From NCBI RefSeq assembly GCF_001652275.1, contig NZ_LVZK01000001.1:1116001-1180000 (forward strand): DNA of 64,000 nt. Direction: 5' to 3'. Positions 51,769 through 61,016 of the stretch are shown in pieces. Origin of the DNA: Peptidiphaga gingivicola. Its GTDB lineage: Bacteria > Actinomycetota > Actinomycetes > Actinomycetales > Actinomycetaceae. The notes under the pieces were generated by a model that was given only the letters and a program-made list of their open reading frames with translations, made no database searches and had not been told where the DNA came from. Made by a program: the position numbers and the translations under genes. How positions within the stretch are numbered: the first letter of the stretch is position 1; every line of letters begins with the position of its first letter.

Positions 51769-53223
51769 TCAGCTTGCAGCGCCGCGGATGACCTCGGCCA
51801 GGCGCGGCAGATCTTCGGCGAAAGCGGGGTGCACCGGCCGGTCGAGGCGGCCCTCCAGCAAATCGTCGAGGGGCGCCCATTCGAGCGCGAGGGATTCGTC
51901 GTTGGGCACGGGCTCGGCCGTCTCGCAGCGGGCCGCGAACGTCGTGTAGCGCCAGTCGCCGTGATCGCGCACGATGCTGCCGACCACATCGAGGCTGTCC
52001 GCGCCGATCGCCGTCTCCTCCTCGAATTCGCGCAGCGCGCCCTCCAGCGGCGTCTCCGACCAGCCAATCGCCCCGCCCGGGTTCGACCACGTCCCGCCCG
52101 AATGCGACCATTCGGCGCGCAGCTGCACGAGCACCTCGATCGATTCGCGCTCGCGGAAGGCGAGGATCCCCGCGGCGCCCGCCAAGCCCCAGTGTTCGGA
52201 CCCGCAGGGACACAAAATGAAGCCGTCCGCGCCCTTTCGGCGTCTGCCGCTGTGTGGCTTGCTTCCGGGTTTTGGACGCCCCGAACCGGCAGCCAGCAGT
52301 CCCGCCGCGCCGCTCGCATCGGCGACGCCGGCGGCACCACTGTCGATGCTGTTATCGGATGGAGTGCCATCCGCGGCGGCCAAGACAGATTCGACAGCGG
52401 GCGAGTGTGCTGCGTCGCCCGCCAACTTGACCGGCGGCTGCCAGAGCCGGGTGATCGAGACGCCCCAGTTCGCCAGCATGGCGCGCAGCAGCGGCAGCGA
52501 GATGCCGACCACGCCGTGATAGTCGCCGTCGACCCTCTCGACAAACGGCCCGCCCAACCCGTCCACGGTGAAGGCACCCGCCACGTGCAGCGGCTCCCCG
52601 GTGGCGACGTATGCCTCGACTTCGGCGTCGGACATCGGCGCGAAATGGACGACGGCGTGGGAAACCGCCCCCAGCGACGCCCCGCTCTCCAGATGGACGA
52701 TCTGGTGGCCCGTGTGAAGGAGTCCGCTGCGCCCGGCCATGCGCGCGATGCGGTCCCGCGCCTTCTCTGGGTTGCCGGGCTTGCCGACTGCCTCGCCGTC
52801 GAACTCGAACATCGAATCGCAGCCGACCACGATGTGGGCCCCCGCCGCCTCGCGCGCGTCATACGCCACCGCACGGGCCTTCGCCGTCGCGAGGGCGAGG
52901 ACCTTTTGCGCCGGCCCGCCACGGACCGATTCGAGGAGGGCTTCTTCGTCGACGTCGGAGACCTGGACGAGCGGATCGAAACCCGCGGCCTGCAGGGTGG
53001 CCAGCCGTGCAGGTGATTTACTGGCCAGAGCCAGCCGGAGCCGTCCGTTGCCCGTCAGGCCGAGCCTGCCGCCGCGCGTCCGCGCCTTCTGCGGCGAATG
53101 GGCGCCGCCTGTGCCGCGGGAAAAACTGACGGGACGGTTGCGCCCGGCCTCGCCTGCTAGGACGTGCCCGGCCTTGACCGCTGAGTCACGCCCTCCCGCA
53201 CGTCCCCGCGAGGACCCACTCAC
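51769..53223 (-). CDS. Maf nucleotide pyrophosphatase fused to NUDIX hydrolase
   Basis: A 484-residue two-domain protein. After a variable 55-residue leader the Maf domain (about 58-260) starts [16 protein letters not shown] and contains [16 protein letters not shown]; Maf proteins hydrolyse dTTP/UTP or modified nucleotides. A linker and a Cys-rich CPCGSEHWG lead to the NUDIX domain with [20 protein letters not shown] followed by ETAI, a complete box except Ala for the usual final Gly. Both halves are house-cleaning pyrophosphatases. The GTG at 53223 overlaps the stop of the DUF885 gene (GTGA), so the two are coupled. Confidence 0.85.
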   Translation of the reverse strand: MSGSSRGRAGGRDSAVKAGHVLAGEAGRNRPVSFSRGTGGAHSPQKARTRGGRLGLTGNGRLRLALASKSPARLATLQAAGFDPLVQVSDVDEEALLESVRGGPAQKVLALATAKARAVAYDAREAAGAHIVVGCDSMFEFDGEAVGKPGNPEKARDRIARMAGRSGLLHTGHQIVHLESGASLGAVSHAVVHFAPMSDAEVEAYVATGEPLHVAGAFTVDGLGGPFVERVDGDYHGVVGISLPLLRAMLANWGVSITRLWQPPVKLAGDAAHSPAVESVLAAADGTPSDNSIDSGAAGVADASGAAGLLAAGSGRPKPGSKPHSGRRRKGADGFILCPCGSEHWGLAGAAGILAFRERESIEVLVQLRAEWSHSGGTWSNPGGAIGWSETPLEGALREFEEETAIGADSLDVVGSIVRDHGDWRYTTFAARCETAEPVPNDESLALEWAPLDDLLEGRLDRPVHPAFAEDLPRLAEVIRGAAS

Positions 53224-54857
53224 GCCAAGGCCTCGCGCAGAACGTCCAGGCCCACCGAGCCGATCGACAAGGCCCTGTTGTGCCACGCCTTGAGGTCGAG
53301 GTTCGCGCCCTCCTTCGCCCGGGCCTCCTCGCGAAGCTGCGTCCAAATGCGCTGGCCGATCTTGTACGACGGCGCCTGCCCCGGCCATCCCAGGTAGCGG
53401 TTGAGCTCGAATCGCAGGAAGGCGTCGTCGCTGGCGACGTTCTCGCGCAGGAAGCGCCACGCCGAATCGGCGTCCCACGCGCCCTCGCCCCACGGGCCGG
53501 CGTCTTTGCGCAGGTGGACGCCGAGATCCACCACCACGCGCGAGGTGCGCAGCCGCATCGAGTCGAGCACGCCCATGCGGTCGCCCAGCTCGTCCATGTA
53601 CCCGAGCTCGGCCATGAGCTGCTCGGCATAGAGGGCCCAGCCCTCGCCGTGGCCCGACACCCAGCATCCGTTCCGTCGCCAGTCGTTGAGCGAGTCGCGC
53701 ATGTACGTTGTGAGCCCGATTTGCAAATGGTGGCCCGGAACGCCCTCATGGTAGACCGTGGTCTTTTCCTGCCAGGTCGCAAACTCCGTGACACCAGAAG
53801 GCACGGACCACCACATGCGGCCCGGACGCGAGAAATCGCCCGTCGGGGGAGTGTAGTAGATGATTCCGGTTCCCGACGGCGCCAGGCAGCACTCGATCGT
53901 GCGCAGCGGCTCGGGAATGTCGAAATGCTGGGACATCGCGTCTATCGAGGCGTCCGCCGTCTCCTGCATCCAACTTCGCAGGGCTTCGACGCCGGACAGC
54001 TTGCGCTTGGGATCCGAATCTAGCCTCTCCATCGCCTCGCGCACGCCGACGCCGGGCCCGTACAGCTCGCGCGCCGTCCTTTCCTGTTCCGCGACGATCC
54101 CCGCGAGCTCGGCCTTTCCCCATTCGTAGGTCTCGTCGAGGTCGATGTCCGCGCCGAGGAAGTGGCGCGAGAAGAGGCTGTAGCGCTCGCGGCCCACGGC
54201 GTCTTCCTCCACCGCCGTCGGCAACGCCGTCTGCCGCAGAAATTCGGCGAGTTGACCGTAGGCCACGCGCGCCGAGTCGGCGTTCGCGGCGACTTCGGGC
54301 CGCTTGTTCACCAGATGGAGAAAGGGGGAGGCCGAGCCGGCGGCGCCCTCGCACTGCTCCGCGCACCTCTCGATCTGGCGCGCCGGGATCGCGGGCCCGG
54401 AGGCGATTCGCTGCCGCAAGGATTCCTTGTAGCCTTCGAGGGCCTCGGCGACGACGCCGAGGCGGCGGTTGACGTTGTCCCAGTCGGCCTCGGTTTCGGT
54501 GGGCATGAGGTCGAAGATGTCGCGAACGCCCTGGATGGGCGAGGCTATGACGTTGATCTCGCCGCACCTCTCGCCGGAGTCGATGAGCTCGAGCTCCAGC
54601 CTGAGGCGCTCGTTCATCGCCGCCACGGTGATCCGATCGACGTCGTCGGCGATCGGGAGGGCGTTTAGCTTGGCGAGGGTGCTGGATATCAAGCTGCGCT
54701 GCTCGTCCACACCGGCGGGAGAATAGTCCGAAAGGGCTCCGTGGTCGGCGTCGTCTGTGCCCACGACGGTGGCCGCTTCGGGAGACAAAGCGAGGTCTGC
54801 GTGAAAGTACTCGTTCGCGAGTGCGTCGATGGCGCTGGGGGTGCGAGTGTTTGTCAT
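53220..54857 (-). CDS. DUF885-family metallopeptidase-like protein
   Basis: A 545-residue protein of DUF885, a family of predicted zinc carboxypeptidases related to M32. The metal site TTVYHEGVPGHHLQIG has the HExxxHH pattern, and GHGEGWALYAEQLM supplies the further conserved acidic residues. Most of the protein is helical. No signal peptide is seen. TAAACT lies 6 bases before the ATG with no ribosome site, so the transcript is probably leaderless. It is cotranscribed with the Maf-NUDIX gene. Confidence 0.88.
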   Translation of the reverse strand: MTNTRTPSAIDALANEYFHADLALSPEAATVVGTDDADHGALSDYSPAGVDEQRSLISSTLAKLNALPIADDVDRITVAAMNERLRLELELIDSGERCGEINVIASPIQGVRDIFDLMPTETEADWDNVNRRLGVVAEALEGYKESLRQRIASGPAIPARQIERCAEQCEGAAGSASPFLHLVNKRPEVAANADSARVAYGQLAEFLRQTALPTAVEEDAVGRERYSLFSRHFLGADIDLDETYEWGKAELAGIVAEQERTARELYGPGVGVREAMERLDSDPKRKLSGVEALRSWMQETADASIDAMSQHFDIPEPLRTIECCLAPSGTGIIYYTPPTGDFSRPGRMWWSVPSGVTEFATWQEKTTVYHEGVPGHHLQIGLTTYMRDSLNDWRRNGCWVSGHGEGWALYAEQLMAELGYMDELGDRMGVLDSMRLRTSRVVVDLGVHLRKDAGPWGEGAWDADSAWRFLRENVASDDAFLRFELNRYLGWPGQAPSYKIGQRIWTQLREEARAKEGANLDLKAWHNRALSIGSVGLDVLREALA

Positions 54858-54863
54858 GGACCA

Positions 54864-54869
54864 AGTTTA
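54864..54869 (-). promoter_or_regulatory. -10 box of leaderless DUF885 gene
   Basis: TAAACT on the minus strand, then 6 bases, then the ATG at 54857 as base +1. Confidence 0.55.
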
Positions 54870-55233
54870 TCGATTCGGGCCCTTGAGGCCATAGGAGCAT
54901 TTTCCGCTGGCGCAATCCTCGACGCCTCTTCGAGGCGTGGCGGGGCCTGCCGCAAATCGAACGTCGTTGAGACGGCCGCAAAGAAGCGTCGTTGAGCCGG
55001 CGTCTCTTCGAGACGGGGAACGCGGCTGGTTCTGCCTGTCGATGAGCGCAATTCTTGGAGCTTTTGAGCTGAGAGGCTGCGGGCTGAGGCGCGGCCGCCG
55101 CGGCAGTCGGGGTCAAGCCGGTTGCCACGGACTCCTGAGGCGCAGGCGTCGGCTTCCTGCGCCTCCACGGGCTTTTCGCCGGTTCTGATCTCGTCCGTGC
55201 CGCCATTAGACGAGCGACGCTCGCCCGCAGTAC
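54870..55233. other. Intergenic region with short hairpins
   Basis: Divergent genes flank it. Small hairpins CGCCTC-TTC-GAGGCG (near 54922) and GTCTC-TTC-GAGAC (near 55004), and a repeated CGTCGTTGAGNCGG (near 54962 and 54988), are visible. I see no gene. Confidence 0.5.
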
Positions 55234-55263
55234 GTGACGTAGGCCTCTCCGATGCCGTATAGT
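55234..55263 (+). promoter_or_regulatory. Promoter of nucleotide cyclase gene
   Basis: GTGACG (55234-55239), an 18-base spacer and TATAGT (55258-55263). The leader is about 26 bases, with GAGGGAGG just before the GTG. Confidence 0.55.
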
Positions 55264-55295
55264 GTGTGATTGAAGGCACAAAACGAGGGAGGTAC

Positions 55296-56492
55296 GTGAC
55301 GCAATTGCACGACGTAAAAGGACTGGAAGCGGACAACGGGTCCGTGGGCGAGGTCGTGGACCGCAACGAGAAGAGGCTTTCCGGCGCCGAAAGCCGACAG
55401 ATCGACGAGAGTCGCCAGGGTGACGAAAGCCGACAGATCGACGAGAGTCGACAGGGCGATGAGAGTCGGCCGGTCGAGGAAAGCGTGCCGCTCAACACCG
55501 TCGAACGGCACGCGCATGGATTGCTCGACGGAGAGGAGCGATATTCCCTCCCGCAGGCGGCCGAGCTCGCGGGGCTCGACGTCGAAACGGCGCTCCGCTT
55601 CTGGCTGGCCATGGGCTTTCCCACGGTCTCGGAGAGCCGCGAGAAACGGATATTCACCGACGGCGACGTCGATGCCATGCGACTTCACGCGAAGGCGCTT
55701 CGCTCGGGCCTGCTGACCCGCGAAACCCTGGAATCGCTCAATCGCGCCCAATCCCACATGTCCGACCGCCTCGTTCTTTGGCAGCACGAGGTGCTCGTCG
55801 ATTATGCCCGCAGGGAGCTTGGACTCGACGGGATCTCGGCGAGGTTCTGGGTCCTCGACAATATCATCGACTACGAGGACTATCTACGTCGGCAGATGGA
55901 ATACTCGTGGAGGCGCCACATGGTCGCCCTCCTCCGACGCAGCGAGACGGAGGTCTCCCAGATGGAGCTGACCGAGGCCTCCGACGTCACGCTGCGCAGG
56001 GCCTTCGGGTTCATCGACATGGTGGCCTTCACGAATCGATCGAACGAGCTGGGGTCTGCCGAGTTCATCGAGCTCGTCGAGGAGTTCGACTTCACATGCC
56101 GCATGGCCATCCACGCCCACGGCGCTCGAGTGGTCAAGAGCATCGGAGACGCCTTCCTTTACATCGCCGACGACCTCGACACGGGCGCGCGGGTGGTGAC
56201 GAACGTCGTGGACGAGCTGCGGAAGGTGCCCGGCATGCTCCCGGTGCGGGCTTCCATCGTGTGGGGAGGCGTCGTTTCGCGCTTCGGCGACATTTTCGGA
56301 CCCAAGGTCAATCTCGCTTCCCGCTTGGTCGACGTCGCCGAATCCGGGACGATCCTGACTGACAGCGAAACCGCGGAAACCTTGCGTTCGCTCGTGCCCG
56401 GCCGCTACACGCTCGTCCCTGCCGGAAGTCCGAATCTTCAAGGTTTCGGAAAGATCGAAGCGGTCGAGGTGCGGAGGATGCCCTCGTCGTGA
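55296..56492 (+). CDS. Class III adenylate/guanylate cyclase with regulatory N-domain
   Basis: A 398-residue soluble cyclase that makes cAMP or cGMP. Residues 32-55 are two exact-length ESRQIDESRQGD repeats. Residues about 75-215 match the adenylate-cyclase regulatory domain of the Rv1264 kind (YSLPQAAELAGLDVETALRF). The catalytic domain starts at about 230: FGFIDMVAFTN (first metal Asp), KSIGDAFLYIADD (second metal Asp) and GDIFGPKVNLASRL (transition-state region). The GTG at 55296 has GGGAGG close upstream. A pH- or ligand-gated cAMP signal is inferred. A cAMP-binding regulator is not in the window. Confidence 0.88.
   Translation: MTQLHDVKGLEADNGSVGEVVDRNEKRLSGAESRQIDESRQGDESRQIDESRQGDESRPVEESVPLNTVERHAHGLLDGEERYSLPQAAELAGLDVETALRFWLAMGFPTVSESREKRIFTDGDVDAMRLHAKALRSGLLTRETLESLNRAQSHMSDRLVLWQHEVLVDYARRELGLDGISARFWVLDNIIDYEDYLRRQMEYSWRRHMVALLRRSETEVSQMELTEASDVTLRRAFGFIDMVAFTNRSNELGSAEFIELVEEFDFTCRMAIHAHGARVVKSIGDAFLYIADDLDTGARVVTNVVDELRKVPGMLPVRASIVWGGVVSRFGDIFGPKVNLASRLVDVAESGTILTDSETAETLRSLVPGRYTLVPAGSPNLQGFGKIEAVEVRRMPSS
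55389..55460 (+). repeat. Two 36-bp in-frame repeats in the cyclase gene
   Basis: 55389-55424 and 55425-55460 encode ESRQIDESRQGD twice. Each unit is itself two 18-base half-units. They lie in the non-conserved N-terminal tail. Confidence 0.85.
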
Positions 56493-56493
56493 C

Positions 56494-56583
56494 GGGCCTG
56501 CCTTCGCCTGGGTGGGCGCCAGAAGTCTGATCTCGCCGCGAAATACGCAGACTGGGGCCTGCCTTCGCCCGGGCGGGCGCCAG
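56494..56583. repeat. 29-bp direct repeat pair after the cyclase gene
   Basis: Copies at 56494-56522 and 56555-56583 (GGGCCTGCCTTCGCC core), 61 bases apart with a few mismatches. The remaining gap up to 56792 has no gene I can support. Confidence 0.75.
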
Positions 56584-56792
56584 GCGCCTGCAAGGCTGAG
56601 GAAACTGCCGCGATTCGAGCCGCCGCTCAGGCGGCGGGATGCCCGTACGCGAGCGAAGGAACGGCTTTTTGCGCATATGTTCTTTATGAACTCGGAGCGC
56701 CGTTAAGGCCTCGGAAAGCGACGGCCTGCGACTCGGTGTTTTAAAAGTAAAGGTTTCCTAAGGCAGGGAGGCAAATTTTAACGGAATTGCAT

Positions 56793-56798
56793 TAGAAT
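56793..56798 (+). promoter_or_regulatory. -10 box of leaderless response-regulator gene
   Basis: TAGAAT, 6 bases, then the ATG at 56805. No ribosome site is visible. Confidence 0.55.
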
Positions 56799-56804
56799 CA
56801 GCTC

Positions 56805-57479
56805 ATGACGAAGATGCTTCTTGTAGAGGACGACACCGCGATCTCCGGACCACTCCTGCGCGCCCTCGGGCGGGAGGGATACGACGTGCACCTGGCGGAG
56901 ACCGGCCGGGGCGCCATTGAGGCGATGAGCGGCGGCGTGGACGTCGCCATCCTGGACCTCGGCCTCCCCGACATGGACGGCCTTGACGTCGCACGCCATG
57001 CCCGCTCCCAGGGCTGGATATTTCCCATTCTCATCCTCACGGCCCGTTCGGAAGAGGTCGACATGGTCGTCGGCCTCGACGCCGGAGCCGACGATTACGT
57101 CACCAAGCCTTTCCGCCTCGCCGAGCTTCTCGCGCGGGTGCGTGCGGTGCTGCGCCGAAGCGAAGCCAGCGAGAGCGACGTCATCCGCGTCCAGGATTTG
57201 ACCATCGACGTTCCCGCCCACAGGGTCGTCCGCGGAACGACGGAACTCGGGGTCTCCGGCAAGGAGTACGACCTGCTCGTGGTCCTCGCGCGCAACGCCG
57301 GGCAGGCGGTTTCCCGCGCCGACATCATGCGGGACGTGTGGGATGCGCCGGAGGACGACGCCTCGAAGAAGCTCGACATGCACGTCTCGTGGCTGCGCCG
57401 GAAGCTCGGGGATTCCGTCTCGGATCCGCGCTACATTTCGACGGTGCGCGGAGTGGGATTCCGTCTCGAAAGGGAGTGA
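56805..57479 (+). CDS. OmpR/PhoB-family response regulator
   Basis: A 224-residue transcription factor. The receiver domain has MLLVEDDTAI (acidic pocket), VAILDLGLPDMDG with the phosphorylated aspartate near residue 52, LILTARSEEVD and DYVTKPFRLAELLARV. The C-terminal winged helix ends with DMHVSWLRRKLGD and ISTVRGVGFRLE. It is cotranscribed with the kinase gene 3 bases downstream. The stimulus is unknown. Confidence 0.95.
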   Translation: MTKMLLVEDDTAISGPLLRALGREGYDVHLAETGRGAIEAMSGGVDVAILDLGLPDMDGLDVARHARSQGWIFPILILTARSEEVDMVVGLDAGADDYVTKPFRLAELLARVRAVLRRSEASESDVIRVQDLTIDVPAHRVVRGTTELGVSGKEYDLLVVLARNAGQAVSRADIMRDVWDAPEDDASKKLDMHVSWLRRKLGDSVSDPRYISTVRGVGFRLERE

Positions 57480-57482
57480 GCG

Positions 57483-58829
57483 ATGCGCAGGCGGGCCCTC
57501 ACGATGACGACGGTCGCCGTGACGGTCGCCGTCCTCCTGCTCGGCCTGCCGGGGATGGCCCTGGGCTCGCTGTACATTCTCCGCAGCGCGGACGAGGACG
57601 TCCATCGTCGGGCGACGCAGATCGCCAACGTCGTCGACAAGAACGTCTCGGATCAGCGCGAGGGGCTGAAGGGCAGAGGACAGCAGGGCAACTTCGACGT
57701 CTTGCCCCTCGACGTCATGCGCGCGACCGTCGACGGCGCGACGTACCCCATGTTCGTCCGTGTCGCGATCTCGGGGGAGAAGGCGGAAGTCGGCGCGCAA
57801 ACCGACGAGGACGCCATCGAGCATACGGCCACGGGAACCTCGGGGGCGCAGGTGACGGTGGGCATAGAGCGAAGCGCTGTGTGGCGCAGGATCGGTTTGT
57901 TCATCTCCCTTGGCGGGGCCGCCGTCGCGGTGTCCTTCGTCGTGGCCGTCGCCCTGGCCCGTCGCCAGTCGCGGAGGATATCCGCGCCGCTCATCTACCT
58001 CGCCGCGGCCGCGGAGCAGATCGGCGCCGGCCAGGCGAGCCCGCGCATGAAGAAATCGGGGATAGAGGAGATCGACCTCGTCTACGAGGAACTCGTGAGA
58101 ACCGCCGACCGCATGGCCGGGCGCATCGCGGCCGAAAGGCAGTTCGCCGCGGACGCCTCGCATCAGCTGCGCACGCCGCTCACCGCTCTGTCGATGCGGC
58201 TCGAGGAGATCGAGTATATTTCCGAGCAAGAGGAGGTTCGGCAGGAGGCCGCCTCGTGCCTGGAACAAGTGGAGCGGCTCACCGGCGTCGTCACCGATCT
58301 GCTGCGTTCGTCGCGCGCCGTGGAGGCCAGCACCGAGGCTGTCTCCCTTTCCAGGCTCTTCGAACAGCAGGCCGACGAGTGGGAGCGCTCGTTCGCCAAG
58401 GCCGACAGGCGCCTCGTATTCGAGGACGATGCCGGAGTGGCCGTTCTCGCAACGCCCGGCGCCCTCGCGCAGATTGTGGCGACTCTCATCGAGAACTCCC
58501 TCAAATACGGCGGGGGGACGACGAAGGTCGCTGCGCGGAAGGTCGGCAAGGGAGTGGTGATCGACATCTCCGACGAAGGCGAGGGCATTCGCAAGGACCT
58601 CGTCGACGCGATCTTCAACAAGGGCGTCTCGACCGGCGGGTCAACCGGAATCGGCCTTCCGCTGGCGCGCAGCCTCGCCGAGGGCGCGGGCGGCAGGCTC
58701 GAGCTGGCGCAGGCGGCGCCGCCGATCTTCCGGCTGACCCTCAACGCCGTCCCGAAGTCGATCAACCCGCAGGAGATCCTCCCGGCGGGGGCGATCGTCT
58801 CGGTGGGTGCGCGCAGGCGGCGGCGATAG
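57483..58829 (+). CDS. Two-component sensor histidine kinase (HisKA/HATPase)
   Basis: A 448-residue membrane kinase. Helices at about residues 8-32 and 138-160 flank a ~105-residue extracytoplasmic sensor. A HAMP-like linker leads to the H-box FAADASHQLRTPLTALSMRL, and the ATPase domain has LIENSLKYGG (N-box), DEGEGIRKDL (G1) and STGIGLPLARSLAEG (G2). It pairs with the upstream response regulator. The ligand is not evident. Confidence 0.94.
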   Translation: MRRRALTMTTVAVTVAVLLLGLPGMALGSLYILRSADEDVHRRATQIANVVDKNVSDQREGLKGRGQQGNFDVLPLDVMRATVDGATYPMFVRVAISGEKAEVGAQTDEDAIEHTATGTSGAQVTVGIERSAVWRRIGLFISLGGAAVAVSFVVAVALARRQSRRISAPLIYLAAAAEQIGAGQASPRMKKSGIEEIDLVYEELVRTADRMAGRIAAERQFAADASHQLRTPLTALSMRLEEIEYISEQEEVRQEAASCLEQVERLTGVVTDLLRSSRAVEASTEAVSLSRLFEQQADEWERSFAKADRRLVFEDDAGVAVLATPGALAQIVATLIENSLKYGGGTTKVAARKVGKGVVIDISDEGEGIRKDLVDAIFNKGVSTGGSTGIGLPLARSLAEGAGGRLELAQAAPPIFRLTLNAVPKSINPQEILPAGAIVSVGARRRRR

Positions 58830-59048
58830 ACGATTTTATCCGTCTTTGCCAAAGCGGAAGGGCATTTTACGACAATCGATTGGCGTTCCGAGACGGTCGC
58901 GGCCGTGGCGGTTGATCAAGCTCTTGCGAGTAGACGCAGAAAGAGCAGACGGCGGAGGGGTCAAGTCAGGGTGACGATGAAGCGGCCATCGGGATCTGCC
59001 GGTGTCCAATTTGGCACGCGCGTTTGCCCCGCCGTCGGATTTGTATCT

Positions 59049-59561
59049 TTAAGCGTCGGCCGTTTTCTCGCCGCAAGAGGCGACCTTCTCGCGGCGGGAG
59101 GCCGGGGAAAAGACGAAATAGCGGTACATGACGTATCGGAAGGCCGTGCCGAGCACGAGGCCGACGATGTTGCCGGAGACGTTGTCCGCAAACTGGGTGG
59201 TCAAATGCAGGACGTAGCGGGAAAAGCCCAGGCAGCCGAGGGCGATGAGCAGGCCGCCGAGGTTCACCAGCGCGAACATGGCAAATTCCCGGCCCTTGTT
59301 CTCGTTGCGCCTCTTCTTGAAAGTCCACAGCCTGTTGGCGATCCAGGCGAAGATCACGGAAACGGTCACGGAGACGATCTTGGCGGTGAGCGACTTGTCG
59401 CCGGGAAGGTCGATTGGAAGCGAATAGGCCAAAAGATTGAAAAGGCCGACGTCGACGATGTAGGCGCCCAAGCCCACGGTGCAAAACTGTAAGAACTCGA
59501 CAAACCACTCTCGGAAAGTCTGGCCCCGCAGAAGTTTGCGTATGAGATTCGACAGCACCAC
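59049..59561 (-). CDS. GtrA-family membrane protein (putative undecaprenyl-sugar flippase)
   Basis: A 170-residue protein with four helices, typical GtrA layout: FLQFCTVGLGAYIVDVGLFN in helix 1, VSVIFAWIANRLWTFKKRR in helix 2, and NIVGLVLGTAFRYVMYRYFVF in helix 4. The family moves lipid-linked sugars for glycosylation of envelope polymers. Two adjacent GTG codons (59561, 59558) are possible starts; the second lies exactly 6 bases after a TACACT box, which favours a leaderless start at 59558. LCP glycopolymer ligases lie 2 kb away. Confidence 0.87.
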   Translation of the reverse strand: MVLSNLIRKLLRGQTFREWFVEFLQFCTVGLGAYIVDVGLFNLLAYSLPIDLPGDKSLTAKIVSVTVSVIFAWIANRLWTFKKRRNENKGREFAMFALVNLGGLLIALGCLGFSRYVLHLTTQFADNVSGNIVGLVLGTAFRYVMYRYFVFSPASRREKVASCGEKTADA

Positions 59562-59626
59562 GTAAGTGTAACCGGGGATAATGGGAAAAAGACATAAGCT
59601 GAAATGTGAAAAACACGGGAGGGTAC

Positions 59627-60847
59627 GTGTCCGATAGCAAAGTCGTCGGGACAGGGGCCGCGGCGGGTGCGCCGCGGATCGGCGTCGTCGGCGGAGGCCA
59701 ACTTGCCCGCATGATGCAAGAAGCGGCCATCGCCCTGGGAATCGAGCTGCGCGCTCTGGTCGAAGCGCCCGACGGCGCCACTGGCCAGGTCGTCCCGCTT
59801 TCCGTCGTGGGGGCGGCCGACGACGCCGACGCCGTCCTGGCTCTTGCGCGCGGCGTCGACGCAGTGACCGTGGAACATGAGCATGTGCCGGACGAGATCC
59901 TTGCCGCAGCGGCCGGCGTCGCCCCCGTGCGCCCGGGAGCGTCAGCGCTCGCCTTCGCGCAGGACAAGCTGCTCATGCGGCGAAGTCTGACCGACGCGGG
60001 AATCGAGTGCCCGCGCTGGTTCGCCGCGAGGAACGACGAAGAGATCGCCTCCGCGCTGCGAGAGCTCGGCGGGTGGGCCGTCGTCAAGACGCCGCGCGAC
60101 GGGTACGACGGAAAGGGCGTCGCCGAAATCAGGTTGGCGCCCGGCGGCCGATGCGAGACGTCGGCGCCCGTGGGCCAGTGGCTGGATGCGGCAGGAGGCG
60201 AGGGACTGCTCATCGAGGAACTCGTCCCCTTCACGTGCGAGATCTCCCAGCTCGTTGCCCGCCGCCCAGGCGGCGAGATCGCAAGCTGGTGCGCCGTCGA
60301 AACGATCCAACGCGGGGGAGTGTGCGCCGAGACCATTGCGCCCGCGCGGGTTTCTTCCGACGTCGCCGGGCGCGCCGCCGACGTCGCGAAGGCCATCGCC
60401 GAGGAGCTTGGCGTGGTGGGGATGCTAGCCGTCGAAATGTTCGTCGACGACGCCGGGCGCATTCTGGTCAACGAGCTGGCGATGCGTCCGCACAACTCCG
60501 GCCATTGGACGATCGAAGGGGCGGTGACGAGCCAATTCGAGCAGCACCTTCGAGCCGTGCTTGACCTTCCGCTCGGGTCCACGGACCTGCTGGCCCCGTG
60601 GGCTGTGATGGTCAACCTGCTCGGTTCGGAGCTCGAGGACCCCCGCGACGCCTACCCCGAGGCGATGGCCTTGCACCCTTCGGCGAAGATTCACGTGTAC
60701 GGCAAGGAGGTGAGGCCGGGCCGCAAGCTGGGCCACGTCACCGTGTGCGGCGACAATCTCGACGCGGCGAGAGCCCAGGCGCGCGAGACGGTCGAGGCGC
60801 TGGCGGGGCGCGGCGCGCCTGCGGGAAGCCCAACAGCGCGGGGCTAG
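59627..60847 (+). CDS. purK: 5-(carboxyamino)imidazole ribonucleotide synthase
   Basis: A 406-residue ATP-grasp enzyme that carboxylates AIR with bicarbonate in purine synthesis. RIGVVGGGQLARMMQEAA is the N-terminal nucleotide loop, VVKTPRDGYDGKGV the ATP-grasp loop, and LVNELAMRPHNSGHWTIEGA with SQFEQHLRAV the metal and substrate region. I chose the GTG at 59627 because GGGAGGG lies just upstream; an in-frame GTG at 59606 adds seven residues. It is divergent from the GtrA gene. purE, the next enzyme, follows after 169 bases. Confidence 0.95.
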   Translation: MSDSKVVGTGAAAGAPRIGVVGGGQLARMMQEAAIALGIELRALVEAPDGATGQVVPLSVVGAADDADAVLALARGVDAVTVEHEHVPDEILAAAAGVAPVRPGASALAFAQDKLLMRRSLTDAGIECPRWFAARNDEEIASALRELGGWAVVKTPRDGYDGKGVAEIRLAPGGRCETSAPVGQWLDAAGGEGLLIEELVPFTCEISQLVARRPGGEIASWCAVETIQRGGVCAETIAPARVSSDVAGRAADVAKAIAEELGVVGMLAVEMFVDDAGRILVNELAMRPHNSGHWTIEGAVTSQFEQHLRAVLDLPLGSTDLLAPWAVMVNLLGSELEDPRDAYPEAMALHPSAKIHVYGKEVRPGRKLGHVTVCGDNLDAARAQARETVEALAGRGAPAGSPTARG

Positions 60848-61004
60848 CCCTTCGCGGGCGGGAGCTGCGGCCGCGCATGCGCAAAGCGCAGCCGCGCGGG
60901 AAACGCAACGGCGCCGCGTCCCCTTCGCAGAGGCGGCCGTGAAGCTCCTCGCGAGGAAGCGGCTGCGCGTCCTTTGCGGGAAAGCGGACCCGCGCCCCGC
61001 GTGA

Positions 61005-61010
61005 GAAAAT
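61005..61010 (+). promoter_or_regulatory. Possible -10 box of purE
   Basis: GAAAAT followed by 6 bases and the ATG at 61017. It would give purE its own leaderless transcript in addition to readthrough from purK. Confidence 0.35.
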
Positions 61011-61016
61011 CGAGGC

